From an uncultured Clostridia bacterium (GTDB taxonomy: Bacteria > Bacillota > Clostridia > TANB77 > CAG-508), in contig CALXPN010000005.1 of assembly GCA_944390285.1 (NCBI GenBank), positions 50,624 to 114,623 of the forward strand: DNA of 64,000 nt, read 5' to 3'. The notes under the pieces were generated by a model. It worked only from the letters and a program-made list of their open reading frames with translations, searched no databases and was not told the origin of the DNA. Positions 35,738 to 44,388 of this stretch are shown piece after piece; within the stretch, counting starts at the first letter, position 1, and each line of letters opens with the position of its first letter. Position numbers and translations under genes: made by a program.

Positions 35738-36378
35738 GTGAGAGGGATAAAGGTATAATATTTGATTTAGATGGAACTTTATGGGAAGTGACAGACAGAA
35801 CTTATGAGAGTGTTAACGAAGTTACAAAAAAATATAATTTAGAAGAAGTGAGTAGAGAAACTGTATGTAATACTTTTGGTATGAATAGGGAAGAGTCTGC
35901 TAAAAATTATTTTCCATATTTGAATTTAGATAAAGCATTAAAATTAATAGATGAGACTGCTATGATAAATATCAAAAATCTAAAACAATATGGTGGTAAT
36001 TTGTATTCTAATTTAGAAAGTACTTTAATAAAATTAAAAAGAAAATATAAATTATTTATTGTTAGTAACACAGGTGAAACTGAATATATAGAAGCTTTTA
36101 TAATATCTTCGAATTTAAGTGAATATTTCGATAGTTATATTGCAGCAAGTGCTCTTAAAATTTCAAAAGCTGATGGAATAAAAAAAGTAATTAATGAAAA
36201 TGGTTTAAAAAAGGCTATTTATGTTGGAGATACAAGAAAGGATTTAGATTCATCTAATATTGCAAATATACCATTTGTTCATGCAAGATATGGATTTGAT
36301 AAAAACTTGAAAACAGAATTTTTTATTAATTCGATACAAGAATTACCTGATATTGCTGAAAAAATATTTAACAAATGA
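35734..36378 (+). CDS. HAD-superfamily hydrolase (phosphoglycolate phosphatase-like)
   Basis: The 214-residue protein has the HAD motifs in order: motif I FDLDGTLWE (nucleophile Asp near 12), motif II FIVSNTG (about 107), a motif III Lys near KISKADGIKK (about 145) and motif IV VGDTRKDLDSS (about 165). The alpha-helical cap (residues 20-85) is the C1 type of the phosphoglycolate phosphatase/beta-phosphoglucomutase group. The substrate cannot be stated. ATG 35734 overlaps the previous stop codon. Confidence 0.88.
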   Translation: MSERDKGIIFDLDGTLWEVTDRTYESVNEVTKKYNLEEVSRETVCNTFGMNREESAKNYFPYLNLDKALKLIDETAMINIKNLKQYGGNLYSNLESTLIKLKRKYKLFIVSNTGETEYIEAFIISSNLSEYFDSYIAASALKISKADGIKKVINENGLKKAIYVGDTRKDLDSSNIANIPFVHARYGFDKNLKTEFFINSIQELPDIAEKIFNK

Positions 36379-36419
36379 TTTTAATGATATAAAAGACTGT
36401 CTTATGAATTAAAAGTAGA

Positions 36420-37013
36420 ATGGATATAAATAAAATGAAAGATAATAATATAAAAAAAGAAATTAAAAGATGTTTTTGGGTAAATCTCAAAAATAAAAAT
36501 TACATAAAATACCATGATGAAGAATGGGGAAAGCCTGTTTATGATGATCATAAACTCTTAGAAATGCTAATTTTAGAGTCTTTTCAAGCTGGACTTTCTT
36601 GGGAGTGTATATTAAATAAAAGGGAAAACTTTAGAAAAGCTTTTGATAACTTTGAACTAGAAAAAATTTGTAATTATACTGAAGAGAAAATTGAAGAATT
36701 AAGAAAAGATGAAGGTATTATAAGAAATAGATTAAAAATAAAGGCTAGTATAAAAAATAGTAAAATTTTTAAAGAAATTCAAAAAGAATATGGAAGTTTT
36801 TCTAACTATATTTGGCATTTTACAAATAATGAGGTAATTTACGAAATAGGAAAAACAAATTCAAAGCTTTCAGATACTATTTCTAAAGACTTGAAAAAAA
36901 GAGGTATGAGTTTTGTTGGAACAACTATTATTTATTCATATTTACAAGCAGTTGGCATAATTAATTCACATGAAAAAGATTGTTTTTTATATTATAAAAA
37001 TTTGGAGAAGTAA
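36420..37013 (+). CDS. tag: DNA-3-methyladenine glycosylase I
   Basis: The 197-residue protein carries the Tag signature: RCFWVN, YHDEEWGKPVYDDHKLLEMLILE, QAGLSWECILNKRENFRKAF, NRLKIKASIKN and GMSFVGTTIIYSYLQAVGIINSHEKDCF. The conserved Cys and paired His residues of the zinc site are present. The enzyme excises 3-methyladenine from alkylated DNA. The ribosome site is weak. It ends just before a bidirectional terminator shared with the convergent regulator gene. A second alkylation-repair gene (ogt) lies at 40761. Confidence 0.95.
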   Translation: MDINKMKDNNIKKEIKRCFWVNLKNKNYIKYHDEEWGKPVYDDHKLLEMLILESFQAGLSWECILNKRENFRKAFDNFELEKICNYTEEKIEELRKDEGIIRNRLKIKASIKNSKIFKEIQKEYGSFSNYIWHFTNNEVIYEIGKTNSKLSDTISKDLKKRGMSFVGTTIIYSYLQAVGIINSHEKDCFLYYKNLEK

Positions 37014-37052
37014 AAAATAACCTTACTATTTATATAGTAGGGTTATTTTTTT
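37012..37052. terminator. bidirectional terminator between tag and the Crp/Fnr-like gene
   Basis: AAAATAACCTTACTAT and ATAGTAGGGTTATTTT form a 16-bp stem (one G-U) with loop TTAT and T-tracts on both strands. It ends tag (+) and the convergent regulator (-), whose stop codon lies within the stem. Confidence 0.9.
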
Positions 37053-37658
37053 ACCTTTTACTTCAATAAATTTTTCTTCTTTTAAGTTTTTTAATTCTCT
37101 AAACATAGCAGATCTATTGACAGCTAGATAATCAGATAGATCTTTTAAAGTAAAAGGTAAATAAATGTTACGTAGACGAGTTTTATTATATTCAATTTCA
37201 AAATATTCTAATAATTTTTCTCTTATTTGCTTTTTTTCTAAGATTTTAATTCTTTCATTTTTTTCTCTAAATTTAGTATTTATAATATCAAATAAATTAT
37301 TAAGAAAAGTATTAAAATAAACATGCTTTAGATTTTTAGAATTTATTAATTTATTATAATCTATAACCAAAACACGAGTATTTTCATTTGCTATTATTTG
37401 ATAATTCTCGGTATCTGTTGCAGAAATATTTGTACCAAATATATCATCTTTTGAGAGGTTTTCTAATATTATTTCATTACCATTAAATTCAATGTTTTTT
37501 ATTTGAGCAGAACCTTCTAATATAATACCTATAATATTATCACTTTTTATAGTTGGTAATATTTCTTGATTTTTATTATAAGTATATATATGTACACCTA
37601 ATAAAATATATAATTTATTTATTTGTGCTGTTGATAAATCATCAAATGGTTTTTTCAT
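37026..37658 (-). CDS. Crp/Fnr-family transcription regulator
   Basis: The 210-residue protein has a cyclic-nucleotide-binding-like beta-roll (about 15-110, DNIIGIILEGSAQIKNIEFNG and LSKDDIFGTN), a long dimerisation helix (about 115-145) and a C-terminal winged helix-turn-helix (FTLKDLSDYLAVNRSAMFRELKNLKEE, about 168-194). It contains no cysteine at all, so it cannot hold an Fnr-type iron-sulfur cluster; another signal must be used. It is transcribed divergently from nrdDG across a 244-base gap that contains a perfect palindrome at the nrdD promoter, so it is the obvious candidate regulator, possibly also of itself. AAGGAG precedes its ATG. Confidence 0.88.
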   Translation of the reverse strand: MKKPFDDLSTAQINKLYILLGVHIYTYNKNQEILPTIKSDNIIGIILEGSAQIKNIEFNGNEIILENLSKDDIFGTNISATDTENYQIIANENTRVLVIDYNKLINSKNLKHVYFNTFLNNLFDIINTKFREKNERIKILEKKQIREKLLEYFEIEYNKTRLRNIYLPFTLKDLSDYLAVNRSAMFRELKNLKEEKFIEVKGKKITLLYK

Positions 37659-37822
37659 AAAAATCTCCTTTTTTATAATTTTAATATTTCAATACTTTTA
37701 CATAAAAGTTAAGTTTTGATTACAAGTTTTTTTGACATTTCTTAAAAGCTTGAAATATAGAAAAATAAACTGTTTTAGCATGTTTTTATGTTACCTAAAA
37801 ACATTTTATCAAAAAAGTAATA

Positions 37823-37847
37823 AAGTTGCAAGTGCAACTTGTATAAT
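37823..37847 (+). promoter_or_regulatory. palindromic operator overlapping the nrdD promoter
   Basis: AAGTTGCA-AG-TGCAACTT is a perfect 8-2-8 palindrome (37823-37840) and is followed directly by TATAAT (37842-37847). No good -35 lies 17 bases upstream. The palindrome centre is near -22 of the expected start, so a bound protein would block RNA polymerase. The likely ligand is the neighbouring Crp/Fnr-like protein, but NrdR or another factor is possible. Confidence 0.6.
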
Positions 37848-37902
37848 ATATAAATTATGAGTAAAATTTATTCATAAATAACGAAAGGGGATTAAATGGA
37901 AA

Positions 37903-40092
37903 ATGAAAATAATTAAAAGGGATGGACATATTGTTGACTATGAACCAGAAAAAATTAGAATAGCAATAGGAAAAGCAAATAATGAAGTTAGAGGAAAAGA
38001 AAAAGCTACAAAAGAAGAAATCGAAGAGATAATTAAATATATTGAAGATTTAAATAAAAAAAGAATTTTAGTAGAAGATATTCAAGATATAATAGAAGAA
38101 AAATTAATGGAATTTGATAAATATCAATTAGCTAAAAAATATATTACTTATAGATATACAAGAGAACTTGTAAGAAAAGCTAATACTACAGATCAAACGA
38201 TTAAAGAATTAATTGAAGGTAAAAATGAATATTGGAATAATGAAAATTCTAATAAAAATGCAGAAGTAGTCACAACACAAAGAGATTATTTAGCTGGAAT
38301 AACAAGTACAGATATTACAAGAAGATTTTTACTTCCAGAAGAAATAGTAAAAGCTCATGATGAAGGAATAATACATTTTCATGATGCAGATTATTTTGCT
38401 CAAAATGCATTGCACAATTGTGAGTTAATAAATTTGGAAGATATGTTACAAAATGGAACCATTATAAATGGAGTAATGATTGAAAAGCCACACAGATTTA
38501 TTACAGCAGCAACTATTGCAACTCAAATAATACTTGCTGTTACATCTTCAAGTTATGGTGGAGCAACAGTTTCACTTTCACATTTAGCTCCTTTCGTAAG
38601 AGATAGTTATAATAGATATTATAAAAAATATCAAGATAGAAAATTAAAAGATAGTGATTGTAAAAAATTTGCAGAAGAAGATACTAGAAAAGAAGTTGCA
38701 GATGGTGTTCAAACTTTTAATTATCAAGTAAATTCAATGACAAATACAAATGGACAAGCCCCATTTTTATCAGTTTGCATGTATTTAGGAGAAACAGATG
38801 AATATAAAGAAGAACTTGCAATGATAATTGAAGAATTTTTAAAACAAAGAATGTTAGGTTTTAAAAATGAAAAAGGAGTATATATAACACCAGCTTTTCC
38901 AAAACTTTTATATATTCTTGAAGAAGATAATATTAATAAAGATAGCAAATACTGGTATTTAACTGAACTTGCAGCAAAATGTACAGCTAAAAGAATGGTG
39001 CCAGATTATATTTCAGAAAAAGTAATGCTTGAATTAAAAAAGAATGAATATGGAGATGGAGAATGTTATCCATGTATGGGATGTCGTTCATTCTTAACAC
39101 CAGACAGAACAAATAGTTTAGGAAATATTGCTAAAGCAAAAAATTATGTAAAAGGAAAAGGTAAATATTATGGAAGATTTAACCAAGGAGTTGTTACAAT
39201 AAATTTACCAGATGTTGCTTTATCATCAAAAAAAGATATGAAAAAATTCTGGAAAATATTTGATGAAAGATTGGAATTATGTCATCAAGCATTACAATTA
39301 AGACATAAAAGATTAAGTAATGTAACAAGTGATGTAGCACCAGTTTTATGGCAACATGGAGCTTTAGCGAGACTTGAAAAAGGCGAATCAATTCATGAAT
39401 TGTTACATCATGGATATTCAACAATTTCTTTAGGATATGCAGGTTTATATGAATGTGTAAAATATATGACAGACCATTCACATACAGATAATGGCGAAGG
39501 AAAAGAATTTGCAATCAAAGTTATGCAAAAATTAAATGATAAATGTAAAGAATGGAAAGAAGCAGAAGATATTGATTATAGTGTTTATGGAACACCTATT
39601 GAGTCAACAACTTATAAATTTGCTAAATGTTTAAAAGATAGATTTGGTATAATAAAAGGAATAACAGATAGAGATTATATTACAAACTCATACCATGTTC
39701 CTGTATTTGAAGAAATTGATGCATTTTCAAAATTAAAAATAGAAAGTGAGTTCCAAAAATTAAGCCCAGGTGGAGCAATTTCTTATGTAGAAACACCAAA
39801 CTTGCAAGATAATATAGAAGTTGTTCTTCAAATGATAGAATTTATTTATAATAATATTATGTATGCAGAATTAAATACAAAATCAGATTATTGCCAAGTT
39901 TGTGGTTATGATGGAGAAATATTAATAGATGATAACTTAGAATGGTATTGTCCAAACTGTGGTAATAGAGATCATAATACATTAAATGTAGCAAGACGTA
40001 CTTGTGGGTATATAGGAAGTAACTTCTGGAATAAAGGTAGAACACAAGAAATAAAGGAAAGAGTACTACATATAGATAATAAAGATGCTTAA
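37903..40092 (+). CDS. nrdD: anaerobic (class III) ribonucleoside-triphosphate reductase
   Basis: The 729-residue enzyme reduces ribonucleotides to deoxyribonucleotides in the absence of oxygen. It begins with an ATP-cone (KIIKRDGHIVDYEPEKIRIAIGKA, residues 1-90) used for allosteric control. The barrel follows with HDADYFAQNALHNCELINLEDML and the catalytic cysteines. Near the end lies a zinc site of two C-x-x-C pairs (CQVCGYDGE and CPNCGN), and the glycyl radical loop RRTCGYIG has Gly702. NrdG, encoded next, installs the radical. A palindrome overlaps its promoter, pointing to transcriptional control. Confidence 0.97.
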   Translation: MKIIKRDGHIVDYEPEKIRIAIGKANNEVRGKEKATKEEIEEIIKYIEDLNKKRILVEDIQDIIEEKLMEFDKYQLAKKYITYRYTRELVRKANTTDQTIKELIEGKNEYWNNENSNKNAEVVTTQRDYLAGITSTDITRRFLLPEEIVKAHDEGIIHFHDADYFAQNALHNCELINLEDMLQNGTIINGVMIEKPHRFITAATIATQIILAVTSSSYGGATVSLSHLAPFVRDSYNRYYKKYQDRKLKDSDCKKFAEEDTRKEVADGVQTFNYQVNSMTNTNGQAPFLSVCMYLGETDEYKEELAMIIEEFLKQRMLGFKNEKGVYITPAFPKLLYILEEDNINKDSKYWYLTELAAKCTAKRMVPDYISEKVMLELKKNEYGDGECYPCMGCRSFLTPDRTNSLGNIAKAKNYVKGKGKYYGRFNQGVVTINLPDVALSSKKDMKKFWKIFDERLELCHQALQLRHKRLSNVTSDVAPVLWQHGALARLEKGESIHELLHHGYSTISLGYAGLYECVKYMTDHSHTDNGEGKEFAIKVMQKLNDKCKEWKEAEDIDYSVYGTPIESTTYKFAKCLKDRFGIIKGITDRDYITNSYHVPVFEEIDAFSKLKIESEFQKLSPGGAISYVETPNLQDNIEVVLQMIEFIYNNIMYAELNTKSDYCQVCGYDGEILIDDNLEWYCPNCGNRDHNTLNVARRTCGYIGSNFWNKGRTQEIKERVLHIDNKDA

Positions 40093-40107
40093 GGGAGATG
40101 TTAGATT

Positions 40108-40596
40108 ATGAAATATAATAAGATAAGAAAAATGGATATTTCAAATGGACCTGGTGTCAGAGTTTCAATATTTATGCAAGGATGTAGTTTTAATTGTAAA
40201 AATTGTTTTAATCCTGAGACACATGATTTTAATTGTGGGAAAGACTTTACTGATGAAACAATAAAAAAGGTTTTAGATTTATGTGAAAATGAGAATGTTG
40301 AAGGACTTTCTATATTAGGAGGAGAACCTATGCATCCAAAGAACATAGAAGGAACCACCAAACTTGCAAAAGCTTTTAAAGAAAAATACCCAAATAAAAA
40401 TTTATGGGCTTGGTCTGGATTTAAATTTGATAAAGATTTAAAAGGAAAAGAAGTTTTAAATTATTTGGATGTTTTAGTAGATGGTCAATATGTAGATGAG
40501 TTAAGTAATCCAAAACTTGCCTGGAAGGGTTCAGAAAATCAAAGAGTAATAGATGTACAAAATAGTTTAAAACAAAATCAAGTAGTTACTTTATAA
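40108..40596 (+). CDS. nrdG: anaerobic ribonucleotide reductase activating protein
   Basis: The 162-residue radical-SAM protein carries the cluster motif C-S-F-N-C-K-N-C (C-x3-C-x2-C, about residues 26-33), followed by GLSILGGEPMHP and the short C-terminus typical of NrdG. It uses SAM and a 4Fe-4S cluster to generate the glycyl radical on NrdD. It starts 15 bases after nrdD with GGGAGATG and is clearly in the same operon. Confidence 0.97.
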   Translation: MKYNKIRKMDISNGPGVRVSIFMQGCSFNCKNCFNPETHDFNCGKDFTDETIKKVLDLCENENVEGLSILGGEPMHPKNIEGTTKLAKAFKEKYPNKNLWAWSGFKFDKDLKGKEVLNYLDVLVDGQYVDELSNPKLAWKGSENQRVIDVQNSLKQNQVVTL

Positions 40597-40616
40597 TTTT
40601 ATAATAAATAAAAAGT

Positions 40617-40659
40617 AAGTAATATATAACGTATAAAATATATATTACTTATTTTTTTT
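40617..40659 (+). terminator. rho-independent terminator after nrdDG
   Basis: AAGTAATATATA and TATATATTACTT form a 12-bp perfect stem (10-base loop) followed by ATTTTTTTT. Confidence 0.85.
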
Positions 40660-40760
40660 AATAGCTTATATATTGCAGATAGTATGCTTTTATGGTATTA
40701 TTATTTTGTTTTTCTTGTAAAATAAGAAATATATATTATTAAGTTAGAGGTAAAATAATT

Positions 40761-41285
40761 ATGATATATACAAGTTCTTATTATTCACCTGTTGGGAAAA
40801 TCTTAATTGCAAGTAAAAATAATAGGTTAATAGGTCTTTGGATAGAAGGACAAAAAAATTTTCCCCAAAATTTAAAGGAAAAAGTACAAAATAAAGATAG
40901 TGAAGAAATACTAGTAAAAACAAAAAAATGGTTAGAAAAATACTTTAATAAAGAAAAGCCTGAAATAACCGAACTTAAATTAGAACCAATTGGTGGAGAA
41001 TTTAGGAAAAGAGTATGGAAAATATTATGTGAGATTCCATATGGTAAAGTGATAACATATGGGGAGATTGCTAGAAGAGTTGCTAGAGAAACAAATAAAA
41101 AATCAATGTCCGCACAAGCTATTGGTGGTGCTGTGGGTCATAATCCAATTTCTATAATTATTCCTTGCCATAGAGTTGTAGGTAGTAATGGTAATTTAAC
41201 TGGATATGCAGGCGGGATAGATAAAAAAATAAAATTATTAGAACTTGAAGGAGTTAATATAAATAATTTTCATTTACCAAAATAA
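40761..41285 (+). CDS. ogt: methylated-DNA-protein cysteine methyltransferase
   Basis: The 174-residue protein has the alkyl-acceptor motif IIPCHRVVGSNG (active Cys about 134) preceded by GEFRKRVWKILCEIPYGKVITYGEIA and followed by LTGYAGG. It accepts methyl groups from O6-methylguanine in a suicide reaction. The N-terminal half (YTSSYYSPVGKILIAS) is the usual Ogt/Ada-C ribonuclease-like domain. AGAGGTAAAATAATT precedes its ATG. A separate terminator upstream suggests its own promoter or weak read-through. Confidence 0.96.
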   Translation: MIYTSSYYSPVGKILIASKNNRLIGLWIEGQKNFPQNLKEKVQNKDSEEILVKTKKWLEKYFNKEKPEITELKLEPIGGEFRKRVWKILCEIPYGKVITYGEIARRVARETNKKSMSAQAIGGAVGHNPISIIIPCHRVVGSNGNLTGYAGGIDKKIKLLELEGVNINNFHLPK

Positions 41286-41303
41286 TAAAAAGGAGGTTTT
41301 ATT

Positions 41304-41663
41304 ATGGGATGTTTAGGAAATTTGTTGTGGTTTGTTTTTGGTGGTTTTTTTAGTGGACTTTCTTGGTGTATTTCAGGAATAATTTGGTGTATTACAATTG
41401 TTGGTATACCTTATGGAAAACAATGTTTTAAATTTGCATCACTTGCTTTTGCTCCATTTGGAAAAGAAGTGGAATATGGTGGAGGAGCTATATCTCTTAT
41501 AGCAAATATTATTTGGATTATATTTTTTGGAATTCCAATGGCATTAGAAAATGTTATTTTTGGTTGTGTTTGGTGTATAACTATTGTAGGAATCCCATTT
41601 GGTATGCAATTTTTTAAAATCGCAAAATTATCTTTAGCTCCTTTTGGGGCAAAAGTTATATAA
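41304..41663 (+). CDS. YccF-domain membrane protein
   Basis: The 119-residue protein contains two tandem YccF units, each with a membrane helix and the signature WCITIVGIPYGKQCFKFA / WCITIVGIPFGMQFFKIAKLSLAPFG. This double repeat is typical of the YccF (former DUF307) family; function unknown. It starts 19 bases after ogt behind AAAGGAGG and precedes the ABC exporter genes. Confidence 0.9.
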   Translation: MGCLGNLLWFVFGGFFSGLSWCISGIIWCITIVGIPYGKQCFKFASLAFAPFGKEVEYGGGAISLIANIIWIIFFGIPMALENVIFGCVWCITIVGIPFGMQFFKIAKLSLAPFGAKVI

Positions 41664-41695
41664 AAGTTTTTAAAGAAGAAATTAAGGAGAAAAAA

Positions 41696-42421
41696 ATGAT
41701 TGAAATTAAAAATGTGTCAAAATCTTATGTAAAAGGAAAAAAATCTATAGATAATTTAAACTTAGAGATAAAGAATGGAGAAATTTTTGGATTTTTGGGA
41801 CCTAATGGCGCTGGAAAAACAACTACTATAAGAATGATAACTGGAATTTTAGATGCAGATGAAGGAGAAATTTTAATAGATGGAAATAATATAAAAAAGA
41901 ATCCATTAAAAGCTAAAAAAAGTTTTGGATTTGTACCAGATAGTCCAGATATGTTTTTAAAATTAAAAGGAATAGAATATTTAAATTTTATGGCAGACAT
42001 ATATGATATTGATGTACAAAGTAGAAAAAATAAAATTGAAGAATTAACAAAAAAATTTGAAATATATGAAAATTTAAATGAACAAATTCAAAGTTATTCG
42101 CATGGTATGAGACAAAAAATAGTAATTTGCGGTGCATTACTTTCTGAACCTAAAAACTGGATATTGGATGAACCAATGACTGGTTTAGATCCTAAATCTT
42201 CTTTTGATTTAAAAGAAATGATGAGAATGCATGCTAAATCTGGAAAAACTGTGTTCTTTTCTACACATATCTTAGAAGTTGCAGAAAAATTATGTGATAG
42301 AGTTGGAATTATAAATAAAGGGAAATTAGTATTTGTGGGAACTTTTGAAGCACTTAAGGAAAAATTTAAGGAAAATGGTTCTTTAGAAGAATTATTCCTA
42401 GAAATTACAGAAAAAGGATAG
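41696..42421 (+). CDS. ABC transporter ATP-binding protein
   Basis: The 241-residue ATPase shows Walker A GPNGAGKTT (about 36-44), Q-loop region near FVPDSPDMF, signature SYSHGMRQK (about 135), Walker B NWILDEPMTGLDP (about 152-164) and the H-loop FFSTHIL. The signature is the LSxG-variant form common in exporters of the CcmA/NatA type. The downstream permease starts 14 bases later, so the two form an ABC exporter. The cargo is unknown. Confidence 0.93.
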   Translation: MIEIKNVSKSYVKGKKSIDNLNLEIKNGEIFGFLGPNGAGKTTTIRMITGILDADEGEILIDGNNIKKNPLKAKKSFGFVPDSPDMFLKLKGIEYLNFMADIYDIDVQSRKNKIEELTKKFEIYENLNEQIQSYSHGMRQKIVICGALLSEPKNWILDEPMTGLDPKSSFDLKEMMRMHAKSGKTVFFSTHILEVAEKLCDRVGIINKGKLVFVGTFEALKEKFKENGSLEELFLEITEKG

Positions 42422-42434
42422 AGGTGTTAAATTA

Positions 42435-44096
42435 ATGAAAAAAGTAATTGCGCTTACAAATGTATTTTTAAAAAGTTCTTTTTCAAATTATAATAGTAAA
42501 ATGGGGATACAAACAGGAAGTAAAAAGAAATTACCTAAAGTACTATATTTTATACTAATTTTATATTTAATTGCTATATTTGCTTTCTTAAGTTATAACC
42601 TGATAGATGGATTTATAAAAATACATCAAGAAAAAGTTTTTATTGGCATGATATTATTTGGGATAATTGGCTTTGCAGCTTTTCAATCAATTTTTTCTAG
42701 TATAAATTCATTATATTTTACAAAAGATAGTGAGTTTATTTTGCCACTTCCTTTAAAACCATATCAAATTATATCAGCAAGAACAATAGTACTTATTTTA
42801 TTAGAATATATTATTGAATTTTTTATTGGGTTTGTACCATTAGTAATGTATGGATATCAAACAGGTTCAGGAATTTTATATTATATAACAATGCTTATAG
42901 CTTTAATATTAATTCCAATATTTCCGATTTTATTAGTATCCACAGTAATTATGATCATTATGAGTTTTGCTAGATTTGCTAAAAATAAGAATCGATTTCA
43001 AATTATAGCAACAATATTAGCTTTAATTTTAATTATTGCAATATCACTTGCTTCTGGTAGTATAAGTGGTGAAATGACAAATGAGCAGATGGCTCAAATG
43101 CTGATGAAAGCCAATGGAATGCTAGAACTTATAAAAGGATATTTTCCTAGTTTGGATTTTTTAGTAAATGCTTTAACTTCAGAAAACATATTTGTTGTAG
43201 CAATAGAAATTATAAAAACCTTTTTAATAACTGGAGTAGCTTTTGGAATATATTTATTTATTGCAAATAAAATTTATTTAAAAGGGCTAGTCGGAAATTT
43301 ATTTAGCGGAAATAGTAGAAAAACTAAGATAAGATTAAAAGAAAATGATTATAAAAATAGTAAATTATATAAAACTTATATAGGAAAAGAATTTAAAATA
43401 TTAGCAAGAAATCCAGTTTTTTTAATGCAATGTTTAGCTCCTGCAATTTTTATACCAATTATAATGATAGGAATTGTTTATTTACAAACAAACAGCATAC
43501 AGAAAGAAGGATTTCAATTATTGTTTAGTGTTATTAATGTAAATTCAATTCAAATAGCAAGTATAGTTCTTGGAATTATAGAATTTTTTACAATGTTTAT
43601 CTATATTTCAATAACAGCAATTTCGAGAGATGGCTCAAATGCGGTTTTTATTAAATATATTCCTGTTTCTTTATATAAACAATATATTTATAAAATTGTG
43701 CCTAATATGATAATGAGTTTGTTTTCAATAGTAATTACTTTAATAATAGCTCAAATAATATTAAAATTTAATATTAGTGTATTAATAGCAATTTTTGCTG
43801 TTTCTAGTTTAATGAGTTTATTTCAAAGTATGTTAATGATTATTATAGATTTAAAAAGACCAAAACTAGAATGGGATTCAGAATATGCTGTAGTAAAACA
43901 AAATTTTAATTTAATATTTCCAGTAATAATAGGTTTAGTAAATATAGGAATATTAGCTTTGGTAACTGTGTTTTTTAAAAATTTAAGTATATACATTAGT
44001 TTGGGAGTTTTGGTTCTAGTTTTTACACTTGCAACTTATTTTGCAAATAGATATTTATATAAAAATCAGGAAGAGTTAGCAAGAAAAATATATTAA
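42435..44096 (+). CDS. ABC transporter permease
   Basis: The 553-residue protein has about twelve membrane helices in two halves: one group at 35-215 and a second at about 250-550, with a soluble section near 225-340. This is the layout of the large putative ABC exporter permeases that pair with a single ATPase. Helix-rich composition and coupling to the ATPase gene upstream support the call; the substrate is not evident. No further gene is coupled downstream, where a new promoter begins. Confidence 0.85.
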   Translation: MKKVIALTNVFLKSSFSNYNSKMGIQTGSKKKLPKVLYFILILYLIAIFAFLSYNLIDGFIKIHQEKVFIGMILFGIIGFAAFQSIFSSINSLYFTKDSEFILPLPLKPYQIISARTIVLILLEYIIEFFIGFVPLVMYGYQTGSGILYYITMLIALILIPIFPILLVSTVIMIIMSFARFAKNKNRFQIIATILALILIIAISLASGSISGEMTNEQMAQMLMKANGMLELIKGYFPSLDFLVNALTSENIFVVAIEIIKTFLITGVAFGIYLFIANKIYLKGLVGNLFSGNSRKTKIRLKENDYKNSKLYKTYIGKEFKILARNPVFLMQCLAPAIFIPIIMIGIVYLQTNSIQKEGFQLLFSVINVNSIQIASIVLGIIEFFTMFIYISITAISRDGSNAVFIKYIPVSLYKQYIYKIVPNMIMSLFSIVITLIIAQIILKFNISVLIAIFAVSSLMSLFQSMLMIIIDLKRPKLEWDSEYAVVKQNFNLIFPVIIGLVNIGILALVTVFFKNLSIYISLGVLVLVFTLATYFANRYLYKNQEELARKIY

Positions 44097-44099
44097 TAT

Positions 44100-44128
44100 T
44101 TGACAAATAAATTTTCATATGCTAACAT
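44100..44128 (+). promoter_or_regulatory. promoter of the ABC-F leader
   Basis: TTGACA (44100-44105), a 17-base spacer and TAACAT (44123-44128). Transcription would begin about 20 bases before the leader ORF. Confidence 0.7.
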
Positions 44129-44156
44129 ATAAATAGATTAAATTTGGAGGTGTAAA

Positions 44157-44186
44157 ATGTATATTAATTCTTTAAAAAAAAACTAA
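44157..44186 (+). CDS. 9-aa leader peptide ORF (attenuator)
   Basis: ATG 44157, six bases after GGAGGTG, encodes MYINSLKKN and stops at TAA 44184-44186. It is followed by about 140 bases of AT-rich leader and then an attenuator-like terminator before an ABC-F gene remnant. The order strong promoter, strong ribosome site, micro-ORF, terminator matches ribosome-stalling attenuators of antibiotic-resistance ABC-F genes. The role is inference. Confidence 0.55.
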   Translation: MYINSLKKN

Positions 44187-44388
44187 ATATGTACAAAACT
44201 AGTTTAAGTTTAGTGTTAGTTTTTAAAGGATTATTATGCAATTTTGATATTTAAAGAGTTAAAAGATTTAATAGTTAAATTTATAAATTTGATTAATTTA
44301 ATTAAAAATTTAAAATAAAAGTATAATGCACAATAACTAAATTTAAATTAGTTGTTGTGCATTATTTTTGTCTTATAAAGGAGGTAGT
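44187..44388 (+). promoter_or_regulatory. attenuation-type leader before the ABC-F remnant
   Basis: This stretch lies between the leader peptide ORF and the ABC-F start codon. It holds repeated AAACTA/TTTAGTGTTAGTTTTT segments that can pair (AAACTAGTTTAAG near 44198 with TTAGTGTTAGTTTTT just after) and ends in a strong terminator. No protein frame is seen. I read it as anti-terminator/terminator alternatives, not proven. Confidence 0.45.
44325..44370 (+). terminator. attenuator terminator
   Basis: AATGCACAATAACTAA and TTAGTTGTTGTGCATT form a 16-bp stem (one G-U) with loop ATTTAAA, followed by ATTTTTGTCTT. It lies 19 bases before the ABC-F start codon. Confidence 0.88.
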
